From: Helicobacter sp. 11S02596-1
Lineage (GTDB): Bacteria; Campylobacterota; Campylobacteria; Campylobacterales; Helicobacteraceae
Assembly: GCF_002272825.1 (NCBI RefSeq)
Contig: NZ_MLAM01000001.1
Coordinates: 186,001 to 250,000 of the forward strand
Length of the DNA: 64,000 bases
Reading direction: 5' to 3'
The translations under genes and the position numbers were made by a program. How positions within the stretch are numbered: the first letter of the stretch is position 1; each line of letters begins with the position of its first letter. Positions 45,452 to 54,433 of the stretch are shown here, piece by piece. The notes beneath the pieces are model-generated. The model worked only from the letters and a program-made list of their open reading frames with translations, was not told where the DNA came from and made no database searches.

Positions 45452-46275
45452 ATCCTGCAACCATTGGGCAAGATTTACTATACCCCACGATTGAAATAGC
45501 CCTGCAAGCAGGCACTATTGTCCTCAAGCACTATAAAAATACGACTTTCCATCTCAAAGAAGACGCCAGCCCGCTCACCCAAGCAGACCTACAATCCCAT
45601 CATTTTATCACCCAGGCACTCAAAAAAATAGCGCCCATCCCCGTGTGTTCTGAAGAAGACCCACTCGCTTATGATGAGCGCAAAGATTTGAGCTATCTGT
45701 GGCTATTAGACCCACTTGATGGCACAAAGGATTTTTTGGCACAAAATGACGGCTTCACCATCAACATCGCCCTATTACAAAACAATCTCCCCATACTGGG
45801 CATTGTCTATGCCCCCGCCACAAAAGCCCTTTACTACGCTTACAAAAATGGTGGGGCATATTTTTCACAAATAAACTCATCCTTTGATCCCAAAAATGCC
45901 ATAAACCTAAGCGCCCTACCCAACATATCAAGACCGCCCATTGCCTGCGCGAGCAACTTCCACAACAATCAAGCAACGCAAGAATTTTTGCAACGGCATA
46001 ATCTCAAAGCCATCCAGCTAGGCTCATCACTAAAGCTTTGCGCATTAGCACACCAAAAAGCTGATATTTATCCCAGGCTCAATGGCACGAAAGAATGGGA
46101 CACAGCAGCAAGTGATATTATCCTGACAGAAAGCGGGGGGATTATTCTGGATATAGAGACAAAAAAACCCCTCATCTATAATAAGTCCGATATTAAAAAC
46201 AATCATTTCATCGCCTTTGCCAAAAGCCAAATAAACGGGCAGATTCACCAGAAATTCTGCTCTGGTGTGTTATAA
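45448..46275 (+). CDS. CysQ-like 3'(2'),5'-bisphosphate nucleotidase
   Basis: About 275 residues of the inositol-phosphatase family: EEDPLAYDE, LLDPLDGTKDFLAQNDGF for metals, KLCALAHQKADIYPRLNGTKEWDTAA and ESGG. CysQ removes the 3'-phosphate from PAP. The MeOPN pathway uses a donor carrying a 3'-phosphate (Cj1415 product), so transfer would release a 3',5'-bisphosphonucleotide; recycling it is the likely job here. The alternative is PAP removal after sulfation. ATG 45448 sits on ATGA. Confidence 0.82.
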   Translation: MNPATIGQDLLYPTIEIALQAGTIVLKHYKNTTFHLKEDASPLTQADLQSHHFITQALKKIAPIPVCSEEDPLAYDERKDLSYLWLLDPLDGTKDFLAQNDGFTINIALLQNNLPILGIVYAPATKALYYAYKNGGAYFSQINSSFDPKNAINLSALPNISRPPIACASNFHNNQATQEFLQRHNLKAIQLGSSLKLCALAHQKADIYPRLNGTKEWDTAASDIILTESGGIILDIETKKPLIYNKSDIKNNHFIAFAKSQINGQIHQKFCSGVL

Positions 46276-46276
46276 T
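46271..46276 (+). promoter_or_regulatory. -10 box of the phosphonate operon
   Basis: TATAAT preceded by TGTGT at the end of the cysQ-like gene, 43 bases before ATG 46319. Confidence 0.55.
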
Positions 46277-46318
46277 TGCGCCCAATTCATCATCCTAAAA
46301 TGTTTCCAAAGGTCTGCA

Positions 46319-47275
46319 ATGAACACATTCGCCCCCGTTCTCATCACCGTTTATGACCGGCTTGACTGCCTCCAAAACGCTGTTAGCTCGCTACTAAAGA
46401 ACAAAGAATGCGAAAAAACCGATCTTTATATCGTTTCCGACTATGCCTACAAAGAAGAACACAAAGAAATCATTGCCAAAATCAGAGAATATATTCGCTC
46501 CATCAAAGGATTTCAAAATGTCGAGGGGATTTTTTGGGATCATAACAAAGGCAGTTTTGATTCCTCTCGAGACGCCATAAAATACGTATTCAGCAAATAC
46601 GATAGGCTGATTTTCTTTGAAGATGATATTTTGGTTTCCAATCGATTTTTGGAATATATGAACAATGCCTTAGAATTTTATAAGGACGATGAACGTATTG
46701 TTTCTATCACCTCAAATACCCATTATAAACTCAAACCCCATAAGCAATACCCTAATGACGTGTTTTTGCTCAAGGTGTATTCACCTTGGGGGAGTGGCAT
46801 TTGGAAAAATAGATATGAAAGCGTTGATTGGGAACTCAAAGATATTGATACATTCCTCCAAGATAAAAAACAAATCAAAGCCTTTAATGCCATTTCTCCC
46901 CATATGCTGCCGTTATTACTAGATATGCTAGAAAAAGGTAAAAAACACGGCGATATATGTTGGTGCTACCATATGTTTAAGACCAAGCAATTCACGCTTT
47001 TCCCCATCAAACCCCTATCTGTGAATCGTGGGCACGATGGCAGAGGCGAACATTGCCTGGAGGATATCCATTGGCAAAACCAAAAACTTGAAATGGATTT
47101 TTCTCCAAAAATGGTTAAAAACTTAGCCTACAACCCCATTCACGATAAAGAAAACCATAGTTTTTTCTATTCCTATAGACGCGATTTCATCGCACCTATA
47201 CTTAAAAAAATCAAACTTTACACACCTATTCATAATATCTATAAAAAAATCAAACATTCAAAGGTTAGCCGATGA
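46319..47275 (+). CDS. Glycosyltransferase (GT-A fold), family uncertain
   Basis: 318 residues. [20 protein letters not shown] is a sugar-nucleotide binding start and [15 protein letters not shown] carries an EDD in the place of [16 protein letters not shown] resembles GT13-like acceptor motifs. ATG 46319 follows AAAGG; an upstream in-frame ATG overlaps the promoter. It leads the phosphonate genes and overlaps the mutase by ATGA, so it may add the sugar that receives the phosphonate. Confidence 0.7.
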   Translation: MNTFAPVLITVYDRLDCLQNAVSSLLKNKECEKTDLYIVSDYAYKEEHKEIIAKIREYIRSIKGFQNVEGIFWDHNKGSFDSSRDAIKYVFSKYDRLIFFEDDILVSNRFLEYMNNALEFYKDDERIVSITSNTHYKLKPHKQYPNDVFLLKVYSPWGSGIWKNRYESVDWELKDIDTFLQDKKQIKAFNAISPHMLPLLLDMLEKGKKHGDICWCYHMFKTKQFTLFPIKPLSVNRGHDGRGEHCLEDIHWQNQKLEMDFSPKMVKNLAYNPIHDKENHSFFYSYRRDFIAPILKKIKLYTPIHNIYKKIKHSKVSR

Positions 47276-48591
47276 GCACTCAAAAAATTGTTTATGTTGG
47301 GATGAGCGGGGATCTTCTCCACCCAGGACACATCAATATCCTAAAAATCGCCTCAGGTTATGGGAAAGTCATTGTCGGGCTTTTGACTGATTCTGCTATC
47401 GCTTCTTACAAAAGACTACCCTATATGACTTATGAACAAAGAAAAAAAATTATAGAAACAATCAAATATGTTTATCAAGTCATCCCCCAGACAACCCTAG
47501 ATTATGAAGAAAACTTGAGAAAAATCCGCCCTGATTTTGTCGTGCACGGGGATGATTGGAAATCTGGTCCCCAAGAAAAAACCAGACAAAATGTCCTCAA
47601 AACCCTCAAAGAAATAGGCAAAGGGGAACTCATAGAACCCACTTACACCGAAGGTATTTCTTCTACGCAACTCAATGAAAATGCCCGCTCCATTGGGATC
47701 AGCACCAATGCGAGATTATCCCTACTCAAAAGACTTATTCAGGCAAAAAGCCCTCTGCGGATATTAGAAGCCCATAATCCCATTTCAGCCCTTATCGTCG
47801 AACACGCCTATGCAGAGCCAAATGGCAAAGGGAATGGCAAGATTGAATTTGATGGCATCTGGTCTAGCTCCTTAACAGATTCGACCAGCAGAGGAAAGCC
47901 CGACATTGAAGCGGTTGATTTAACCGCAAGGCTAACGACTATCAACGAAATTTTTGAAGTCACCACCAAGCCCCTCATCTATGATGCCGACACAGGGGGA
48001 AAGAGCGAGCATTTTGTTTTCACGGTCAAATCCTTAGAACGCACGGGCGTGAGCGCTGTTATCATCGAAGATAAAGTAGGGTTAAAGAAAAATTCGCTCT
48101 TTGGGAATGAGGTGCCTCAAAATCAAGAGAGCATAGAGAATTTCTGCCTTAAAATAAATGCTGGCAAAAAGGCGCAAATAACTTCTGATTTTATGATTAT
48201 TGCAAGAATTGAAAGCCTGATTTTAGAAAAAGGGATACCTGATGCACTCCACAGAGCGCAGGCTTATATCGAGGCGGGGGCTGATGGGATTATGATCCAC
48301 TCCCGTCAAAAAACCTCTGATGAGATTTTTGAATTCCTAAAACAATTCCGCAAAATTGACTCAAGCACGCCTGCAGTCATTGTCCCAACAAGCTTCAATG
48401 AAACCACTGCAAAAGCCTTGAATGGGGGGGGGGGCAATATAATCATTTATGCCAATCATCTCTTGCGAGCCTCATACCCAGCGATGAAAGCTGTAGCTGA
48501 AGGTATTTTGCTACACGATAGAAGTAAAGAAATAGAGGGAATGTGTATGGATATAAAAGAAATATTAAACCTCATACCCGGAACAAGATGA
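47272..48591 (+). CDS. pepM: Cytidylyltransferase - phosphoenolpyruvate mutase fusion
   Basis: 439 residues. Residues 1-135: cytidylyltransferase of the HxGH class ([28 protein letters not shown]). Residues 150-439: PEP mutase, the enzyme that forms the C-P bond (phosphonopyruvate from PEP), with [11 protein letters not shown] and the diagnostic [10 protein letters not shown], then ARIESLIL. Next to a decarboxylase and a reductase, the pathway would reach 2-hydroxyethylphosphonate, and the fused domain would make its CMP ester. A G11 tract at codon 384 is in frame; a slip removes the last 50 residues of the mutase. Confidence 0.92.
   Translation: MSTQKIVYVGMSGDLLHPGHINILKIASGYGKVIVGLLTDSAIASYKRLPYMTYEQRKKIIETIKYVYQVIPQTTLDYEENLRKIRPDFVVHGDDWKSGPQEKTRQNVLKTLKEIGKGELIEPTYTEGISSTQLNENARSIGISTNARLSLLKRLIQAKSPLRILEAHNPISALIVEHAYAEPNGKGNGKIEFDGIWSSSLTDSTSRGKPDIEAVDLTARLTTINEIFEVTTKPLIYDADTGGKSEHFVFTVKSLERTGVSAVIIEDKVGLKKNSLFGNEVPQNQESIENFCLKINAGKKAQITSDFMIIARIESLILEKGIPDALHRAQAYIEAGADGIMIHSRQKTSDEIFEFLKQFRKIDSSTPAVIVPTSFNETTAKALNGGGGNIIIYANHLLRASYPAMKAVAEGILLHDRSKEIEGMCMDIKEILNLIPGTR
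48424..48434 (+). repeat. Phase-variable G11 tract in the PEP mutase
   Basis: In frame as read (ON). A slip would truncate the first enzyme of the phosphonate pathway. Confidence 0.83.
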
Positions 48592-48641
48592 AAAAACCTG
48601 CCACCTATCGCATTTGACAACCCACGACAAAAAGGAAAAAT

Positions 48642-49811
48642 ATGCTTGATACCCAAGAATTTGGCAAAATATTAAAACAATATGATTTCAAAACCTTTGC
48701 AGGCGTTCCTTGTAGTTTTTTAGCCCCTCTGATCAATCACGCCTTAAATGAAAAATCTTTTATTATGGCAAACAACGAAGGGGACGCCATTGCGATTGCT
48801 TCAGGGATCAGTCTTTCCCAAAACGAAATTGGTGTTGTTTTGATGCAAAATAGCGGGCTTTCCAATGCCCTCTCACCACTCACGAGCCTCAATTACACGT
48901 TTGAACTGCCTATTTTAGGGTTTGTTTCCTTGCGGGGAGAGGCGGGCATTGCCGATGAACCCCAACACGAACTTTTAGGCACTATCACCGACAAAATTCT
49001 AGAAGTTTGCAAGATCGATTATGATTTTTTAAGTCCCGATATTTCTGAAGCTTCCAAACAAATATTATCAGCAAGAAATGCGATTGCCAATAATAAAAGC
49101 TTTATTTTCATCGTGCGAAAAAACACTTTTAAGCCCGTAGAACTCCAAACCCAATCCCCTATCCCAGCCAATCCCCACCTCTGTGTGCTAAAGACACCAA
49201 AAACACAGAACCCCGAAAAAGAAAAACCCAAAAGAATAGAAGCCCTGCATATTATCCATCAATACAAAGAGGCCATCATTCTAGCCACTACAGGCAAAAC
49301 AGGCAGAGAACTCTATGAAATCACAGACAGCCCCAATCAACTCTATATGGTAGGTTCTATGGGTTGCATTTCTCCTTTGGCACTAGGGCTAAGCCTAAAA
49401 ATCACACAAAAAGTCATTGCTATTGATGGGGATGGGGCGTTGCTTATGCGTATGGGGAATCTGACTACTAATGCTTTCTATGCAAAAGGGAATTTCTGCC
49501 ACATCTGCCTAGACAATCAAAGTCACGATTCTACTGGGGGGCAATTTAGCTTATCGCCTTATTCGGATATCCCCCAAATTGCGCTCAGCTGTGGCTATAA
49601 AAATGTTTTTACTCCAGAGAATTTGGAGGATTTCAAAAATACTTTGGATCATTTTATATATTCTCAAAATCCAGAAGGTGCGACTTTTATCTACCTACCA
49701 ATCCAAAAAGGGAGCAAAGAAAACCTAAGTCGCCCCAAAATCAAACCTAAAGAAGTAAAACAAAGATTGCAACATTTTATTAAAAACTCAAAGGATAAAA
49801 ATGGAATTTGA
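48642..49811 (+). CDS. Phosphonopyruvate decarboxylase
   Basis: 389 residues, thiamine-diphosphate dependent. The family start GVPCSFLAPLINHAL, the NNEGDAIAIASG glutamate, SLRGEAGIADEPQHELLG, and the TPP motif IDGDGALLMRMGNL with LDNQSHDSTGGQ are all present. It makes phosphonoacetaldehyde, the step that pulls the PEP mutase reaction forward. It follows AAAAAGGAAAA and overlaps the reductase by 11 bases. Confidence 0.92.
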   Translation: MLDTQEFGKILKQYDFKTFAGVPCSFLAPLINHALNEKSFIMANNEGDAIAIASGISLSQNEIGVVLMQNSGLSNALSPLTSLNYTFELPILGFVSLRGEAGIADEPQHELLGTITDKILEVCKIDYDFLSPDISEASKQILSARNAIANNKSFIFIVRKNTFKPVELQTQSPIPANPHLCVLKTPKTQNPEKEKPKRIEALHIIHQYKEAIILATTGKTGRELYEITDSPNQLYMVGSMGCISPLALGLSLKITQKVIAIDGDGALLMRMGNLTTNAFYAKGNFCHICLDNQSHDSTGGQFSLSPYSDIPQIALSCGYKNVFTPENLEDFKNTLDHFIYSQNPEGATFIYLPIQKGSKENLSRPKIKPKEVKQRLQHFIKNSKDKNGI

Positions 49812-50844
49812 TTTTTACAATCCAGTCAAAATCAAATTTGGCAAAAATCACCTAGAAGAAATCAAAAATATCCCGTATGAAAATATTCTATTAATCACTT
49901 CAGAATATTTCAAAAAAAATGGACTGGTCGATAAAATCAAAAAATTAAAACACCTCACTGCCATCATCGATACTATCCCTTCTAATCCGCAAATTCAAAT
50001 GTTTGCGTCTTTGCATAACCTAGCAGAATCCTGCGATGCCATTATCGCAGTTGGTGGGGGAAGCGTGCTTGATGTAGCCAAGATTCTGAGCCTCCGTGCT
50101 CCTATTGGCATAAAAGGGGATGACATTTTCTTGCAACAAACCTCTCCTATCATCCCTGTATATGCCTTTCCCACGACAGCTGGCACAAGCTCAGAGCTTA
50201 CCCCTTGGGCAACGATTTGGGATAAAAGCAACAATAAAAAATACTCTCTCCATTTAAAACATCTCTATTGCAAAGAAGCTATTTATGACTGCACATTGAT
50301 GATGAGTCTGCCTGAAGACATCACCATATCGAGCGCCCTAGATGCGCTGTCTCACGCTATAGAATCTATTTGGAACAAAAACGCCAACCCTATCTCCACC
50401 CACAATGCCCTCAACGCCATCTCTCTGATTACAAACCACCTGCCCGATTTGATAGCCCAGCCAAACTCGCTTTTTTTGAGAGAACAAATCACGCTTGCTA
50501 GTATTTTTGCAGGTCTGGCATTTTCATCAACACAAACAGCCCTAGCTCACGCTATGAGCTATCCTATCACTATGCAAAAAAATATCCCCCACGGCATTGC
50601 CTGTAGCTTCACGTTGCCATTTTTGCTAGATCACCTGACCAACCAAGCCTCAAAAGAGATTCTCTCGCCTTTTATCAAGCCCATCAAAGATCTTTTTAAA
50701 AAACTCAAAGTCGCCACAGAATTTAAAGATTATAATATCAGCAAAAAAGATATTGAAACGATATTCCAATCCCTAAATGCCAGGGCAAAAAATAGTCTTT
50801 TTGACCTAGAAAACATCAAATCTAGTTTATTGGGCAAATCATAA
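49801..50844 (+). CDS. Iron-containing alcohol dehydrogenase, probable phosphonoacetaldehyde reductase
   Basis: 347 residues: VGGGSVLDVAKIL, PTTAGTSSELTPWATIWD, and metal-site residues in DALSHAIESIWNKNA and HAMSYPITMQKNIPHG. Placed after the decarboxylase, it matches the PhpC role, reducing phosphonoacetaldehyde to 2-hydroxyethylphosphonate. No aminotransferase for 2-aminoethylphosphonate lies in this operon, which supports the hydroxy product. Confidence 0.87.
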   Translation: MEFDFYNPVKIKFGKNHLEEIKNIPYENILLITSEYFKKNGLVDKIKKLKHLTAIIDTIPSNPQIQMFASLHNLAESCDAIIAVGGGSVLDVAKILSLRAPIGIKGDDIFLQQTSPIIPVYAFPTTAGTSSELTPWATIWDKSNNKKYSLHLKHLYCKEAIYDCTLMMSLPEDITISSALDALSHAIESIWNKNANPISTHNALNAISLITNHLPDLIAQPNSLFLREQITLASIFAGLAFSSTQTALAHAMSYPITMQKNIPHGIACSFTLPFLLDHLTNQASKEILSPFIKPIKDLFKKLKVATEFKDYNISKKDIETIFQSLNARAKNSLFDLENIKSSLLGKS

Positions 50845-50853
50845 GGAGTGAAA

Positions 50854-51810
50854 ATGAAAGAATCTGGAATAATGGATCCGCAACTACTAAAAAGACTTCA
50901 AGAAAAAACACTTGATGTTGCCAAAGAATTTAAAAGGGTTTGTGAAAAATATCAATTAAGGTATTTTATGTCCTGTGGCACTTTGCTTGGAGCGGTCCGC
51001 CATAAAGGCTTCATCCCTTGGGATGATGATATGGATTTTTATATGCCACGGCAAGATTATGAAAAACTTCTTGAACTTGATAGACAAGATTATCTAAATC
51101 AGACACATCAAGTTTTTAACTCAAAATTTATCCTTAAACACTGGAATAAGACGCAAAATTACATTTGGAATTTTGCAAAGCTTGAAGATACCACAACAAC
51201 CTGCATTGAATCCACAATTGCTAAAAACAATGTCAAATACAAAAGCGGTTTGGGGATCGATATTTTTATCCTTGATGGGGGAGGAAACGACCCTGAAGAA
51301 GCAAAAAAACATTTTCATAAGCTTTTAAAATATGGGAATCTCCGCTACCAAAAATATTGGGAAGCAAAAGTCTCAGACAGAAACAAATTCCCTATCAAGC
51401 AAATCAAGCAAGCTATCCTTACGACCCGTTCCAAACTTTTATTCAACCCTGTTTTAAAATATTTTCAACACAAAATTGAACTTCTATCCCAAAAATACAA
51501 ATTCGATGACTCCCAAATCGTTGCCAGTGGCTTTGTGTTGGGAGTATATCAAAACGCCATCCATTATCTCAAAGATTTTCAGCCAACGTTACAGCTTGAT
51601 TTTGAAGATACGCAATTCCCCGCACCCAATAACTATAATGCCTACCTCACAAGGCTTTATAATGATTATATGATACCCCCCCCCTCGAGCAAAGAACCGG
51701 GCATATGCCATATTACATCAATCTCGACCTGCCATTTTCAAAATACAAGGCTGATTACTATGATGACAACTAAACCGCTGATGACACTTATCAAAAGAAT
51801 CGCACAATGA
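50854..51810 (+). CDS. LicD family phosphotransferase with frame-switched C-terminus
   Basis: CMSCGTLLG-type core: YFMSCGTLLGAVRHKGFIPW followed by DDDMDFYMPR, the LicD signature. LicD enzymes move phosphocholine from CDP-choline to glycans; here CMP-hydroxyethylphosphonate is the likely donor. A C9 tract at 51676-51684 (codon 275) diverts the end. As read the tail is SSKEPGICH... to 51810, ending on ATGA. With C10 the tail becomes LEQRTGHMPYYINLDLPFS to TAA 51773, the normal LicD ending. ATG 50854 is chosen (AAGGAG five bases upstream); GTG 50848 is possible. Confidence 0.87.
   Translation: MKESGIMDPQLLKRLQEKTLDVAKEFKRVCEKYQLRYFMSCGTLLGAVRHKGFIPWDDDMDFYMPRQDYEKLLELDRQDYLNQTHQVFNSKFILKHWNKTQNYIWNFAKLEDTTTTCIESTIAKNNVKYKSGLGIDIFILDGGGNDPEEAKKHFHKLLKYGNLRYQKYWEAKVSDRNKFPIKQIKQAILTTRSKLLFNPVLKYFQHKIELLSQKYKFDDSQIVASGFVLGVYQNAIHYLKDFQPTLQLDFEDTQFPAPNNYNAYLTRLYNDYMIPPPSSKEPGICHITSISTCHFQNTRLITMMTTKPLMTLIKRIAQ
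51676..51684 (+). repeat. C9 tract in licD that selects between two C-termini
   Basis: C9 reads on to the ATGA junction at 51810 with a non-family tail; C10 (or C7) gives the family tail ending at 51773; the third frame ends about 21 codons on. Confidence 0.78.
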
Positions 51811-53723
51811 AAATACTCCATCTGGTTTCTCAAGATTCTGGCGGTGCGGGGCGTGCGTGTTTGCGGTTGCATTTAGCCCTTTTGAAGCAAGGGATAGATT
51901 CGGTGATGCTGGTGCAGACCAAAACCTCAGATATTCCCAGTGTGGTGAGATTGGCAAAAACTAAAACGCAAAAAATCATCGAAAAACTCCGCCCTGCCCT
52001 CTGTAATCTCCCGCTCGCATTTTATCCCAAGCGCCACAAGGATATTTTCTCCATAGATTTCCTCCATAACGGGCTTTTGATAAAAACTATCAACGACCTC
52101 AATCCCGACATCGTGCATTTGCATTGGATCAATGGGGGGTTTTTGAATATCAAAGATTTAAAAAAAATCAAAGCCCCACTGCTTTGGAGCTTACACGACG
52201 CTAACCCCTACACAGGCGGCTGCCACGTAGTGGCAGCCGCCTGTGTAGGGGTTAGCGTTCGTTGTAAAAAATGCCCCCTGCTTCATTCTAGCTTCCCGTT
52301 TGACCTGAGTTTTTGGGGCTTTAGAGCCAAGCAAAAAACCTACAAAGAGCTTAATCTCACAATCAACGGGCTAAGTCGCTGGATTGCTAGGTGCGCTAAA
52401 GAATCCGTGCTATTAAGAGACAAAAAAATCATCAACTTACCCAATCCTATCGATACAGAGATCTACTCCCCGATGGATAAAAACACCGCACGTGAAATCC
52501 TCAACCTCTCCCATCGCAAAAAAACCATTGCCTTTGGTGCGCTTAGCGCCACTAGTATCGAAAGAAAGGGCTACCCGCAGCTCAAGATGGCTTTAAGCAA
52601 GCTTGAAAACAAAGAAAATATTAGGATTATCATTTTTGGGGCTTCGGCAAATGAAAACGGCGAGATAGAAAATATTGAGGGTATAGAAACCCACTATCTT
52701 GGGCATCTCTATGATGATATGAGCTTGAAGTTGGTTTATAACGCTGCTGATGTGGTGGTTGTGCCAAGTTTGGCAGAATCCTTTGGGCAAGTTGCAAGCG
52801 AAAGCATTGCGTGCGGGACACCCGTAGTGTGTTTTGATGTTGGAGGGCTCAAGGACATTATCGAACACAAAAAAACAGGCTATCTTGCAACCCCCTTTGA
52901 GGCTTCTGACTTGAGCGCTGGGATCGAATGGGTGCTCAATCTCTCTACCCAAAATTATCAGATTCTTTGTCAAAACGCACAGCAAAAAGCCATAAAAAAT
53001 TTTAGCTCCAAAAAAGTATCTCTAGATTACATCAAAGCTTATGAAAATATCCTTGGGGGGGGGGGCTTAATTTATCAAGCGTTTTATAATCACTCTAAAA
53101 AAACTATTGCCTTTGGTGCGATTAGCGCCACAGCCATTGACAGAAAGGGTTACCCGCAACTCAAGATGGCTTTAAGCAAGCTTGAAAACAAAGAAAATCT
53201 TAGACTCATTATTTTTGGGGCTTCGGCAAATGAAAAAGGCAATATAGAAAATATTGAGGGTATAGAAACTTATTATTTAGGGCATCTCTATGATGATATG
53301 AGCTTGAAGCTGGTTTATAACGCTGCTGATGTGGTTGTCATCCCAAGTTTGGCAGAAAATCTCAGCAATGCCATTATGGAATCGCTCTCTTGTGGCACGC
53401 CTGTAGTAGCGTTTGATATTGGTGGCAATGCCGATATGATCACGCACAAACAAAATGGCTATCTTGCCAAGCCCCTAGATTGCGAGGATTTCAGTGCCGG
53501 GATTGCGTGGATTTTGGGTCTCACACCTCACACCTACGCCACCATCGCCCAAAATGCGCGCGACAAAGTCTTGAGAGATTTTGAATCCGCAACCATCGCA
53601 AAACGTTATATTGAAGCCTATCAAAATATCTTACAAACGAATTTAGCTATAATGCCAATACAAAAAAACACCAAGGAAAGTTTTGAAACATCTGATTATC
53701 AAAATAATCAAGCTCCCTTTTAG
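51807..53723 (+). CDS. GT4 glycosyltransferase with duplicated C-terminal domain
   Basis: 638 residues. Residues 1-230: GT-B N-terminal domain (LHLVSQDSGGAGRACLRLH, VHLHWINGGFL, SLHDANPYTGGCH, CPLLHS). Residues 235-415: the nucleotide-sugar domain (KTIAFGALSATSIERKGYPQ, SLAESFGQVASESIACGTPVV). A G11 tract at codon 416 and 14 linker residues are followed by a second copy of that domain (KTIAFGAISATAIDRKGYPQ, SLAENLSNAIMESLSCGTPVV). With G10 the protein ends after the first copy as GGGA. So the tract chooses between a normal one-domain enzyme and a two-domain version. Confidence 0.85.
   Translation: MKILHLVSQDSGGAGRACLRLHLALLKQGIDSVMLVQTKTSDIPSVVRLAKTKTQKIIEKLRPALCNLPLAFYPKRHKDIFSIDFLHNGLLIKTINDLNPDIVHLHWINGGFLNIKDLKKIKAPLLWSLHDANPYTGGCHVVAAACVGVSVRCKKCPLLHSSFPFDLSFWGFRAKQKTYKELNLTINGLSRWIARCAKESVLLRDKKIINLPNPIDTEIYSPMDKNTAREILNLSHRKKTIAFGALSATSIERKGYPQLKMALSKLENKENIRIIIFGASANENGEIENIEGIETHYLGHLYDDMSLKLVYNAADVVVVPSLAESFGQVASESIACGTPVVCFDVGGLKDIIEHKKTGYLATPFEASDLSAGIEWVLNLSTQNYQILCQNAQQKAIKNFSSKKVSLDYIKAYENILGGGGLIYQAFYNHSKKTIAFGAISATAIDRKGYPQLKMALSKLENKENLRLIIFGASANEKGNIENIEGIETYYLGHLYDDMSLKLVYNAADVVVIPSLAENLSNAIMESLSCGTPVVAFDIGGNADMITHKQNGYLAKPLDCEDFSAGIAWILGLTPHTYATIAQNARDKVLRDFESATIAKRYIEAYQNILQTNLAIMPIQKNTKESFETSDYQNNQAPF
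52198..52258. repeat. Perfect 29-bp inverted repeat inside the GT4 gene
   Basis: Arms 52198-52226 and 52230-52258 are exact reverse complements around GTA. The right arm encodes VAAACVGVS in a cysteine-rich loop where relatives have polar residues, so it looks like an inverted copy of the left arm placed in frame. It would form a very stable hairpin in the RNA. Confidence 0.9.
52518..53640 (+). repeat. Tandem duplication of the GT4 C-terminal domain
   Basis: 52518-53040 and 53095-53640 encode the same domain. The first 290 bases are nearly identical (for example the run encoding YPQLKMALSKLENKEN), the later parts diverge. The G11 tract lies at the seam. Confidence 0.85.
53055..53065 (+). repeat. 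Phase-variable G11 tract at the domain seam of the GT4 gene
   Basis: G11 reads into the second domain; G10 gives GCT TAA directly; G12 stops nine codons on. Confidence 0.82.
53648..53653 (+). promoter_or_regulatory. -10 box upstream of the methyltransferase at 53683
   Basis: TATAAT preceded by TTTAGC, within the 3' end of the GT4 gene and 30 bases before the TTG start. Confidence 0.5.
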
Positions 53724-54422
53724 AATCACCAAAAAATCTTATCATAAGATAAAAGCACTCTTTAATCGCCATTTTAATAAACCTAACTGGAAAAATATGA
53801 GGCATTTGCAACCTATCTCCAATATATTTGGCTTAGACAGGGGCACACCTATTGATAGGGCATATACCAACGATTTTTTAAGCAAAAATTCTTGCCACAT
53901 TCAAGGTGTAGTATGCGAAATTGCCGAATCTCGCTACATAAATAAATACGGGGGGGGGGAGTGAAAAAAACTGAAATCTTACACATCAATCATAGTAATC
54001 CCAATGCCACGATTGTAGGTGATCTCACGCAATATCAAAATCTCCCTAAAAACTATCTTGACTGCTTTATCTGCACTTTCACATTAAATTTTATTGATGA
54101 ATATCAAAAAGCGATTGCAGGCATTCACTCTATGCTAAAAACAAATGGCGTCGCACTCATCACCGTAGCAGGTCTCATCCAAATCAGTCGCTATGATTAT
54201 GAGCGCTGGGGCGATTACCATCGCTTCACCGATATGGGCATACAAAAAGACTTTAACAGGGTATTTGGTGAAGCAAATGTGATGGTGCAAGCCTATGGGA
54301 ATGTGCTTACTGCGATCGCGGAATTGCAAGGCATTAGTGCAGAAGAGCTAAAACCAGAAGAATTATCTTATCAAGACAATGACTATCAAGTAGTTATCGC
54401 CATCAAAGCCATAAAAAGATAA
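53683..54422 (+). CDS. SAM-dependent methyltransferase, out of frame as read
   Basis: TTG 53683 follows AAGGAAAG. The first part (RHLQPISNIFGLDRGTPIDR, VVCEIAESRYINKYGG) ends at 53964 because of a G10 tract at codon 90. The second part (VKKTEILHINHSNPNATIVGD, LDCFICTFTLNFI) reads from GTG 53961. G11 (or G8) joins them into about 246 residues, as in methyltransferases of glycan loci. As read it is split; the GTG overlaps the stop (GTGA), so the second half may be made separately, but it lacks the SAM motif I half. Confidence 0.82.
53950..53959 (+). repeat. Phase-variable G10 tract in the methyltransferase at 53683
   Basis: G11 would be ON; G10 ends at 53964 on a GTGA overlap. Confidence 0.83.
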
Positions 54423-54433
54423 AAACAAAACGT

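Noticed and set aside
52198-52258. Inverted repeat as a transcription terminator
   Set aside because: It lies in mid-gene, has no T-run after the stem, and the frame continues intact for over 480 codons.
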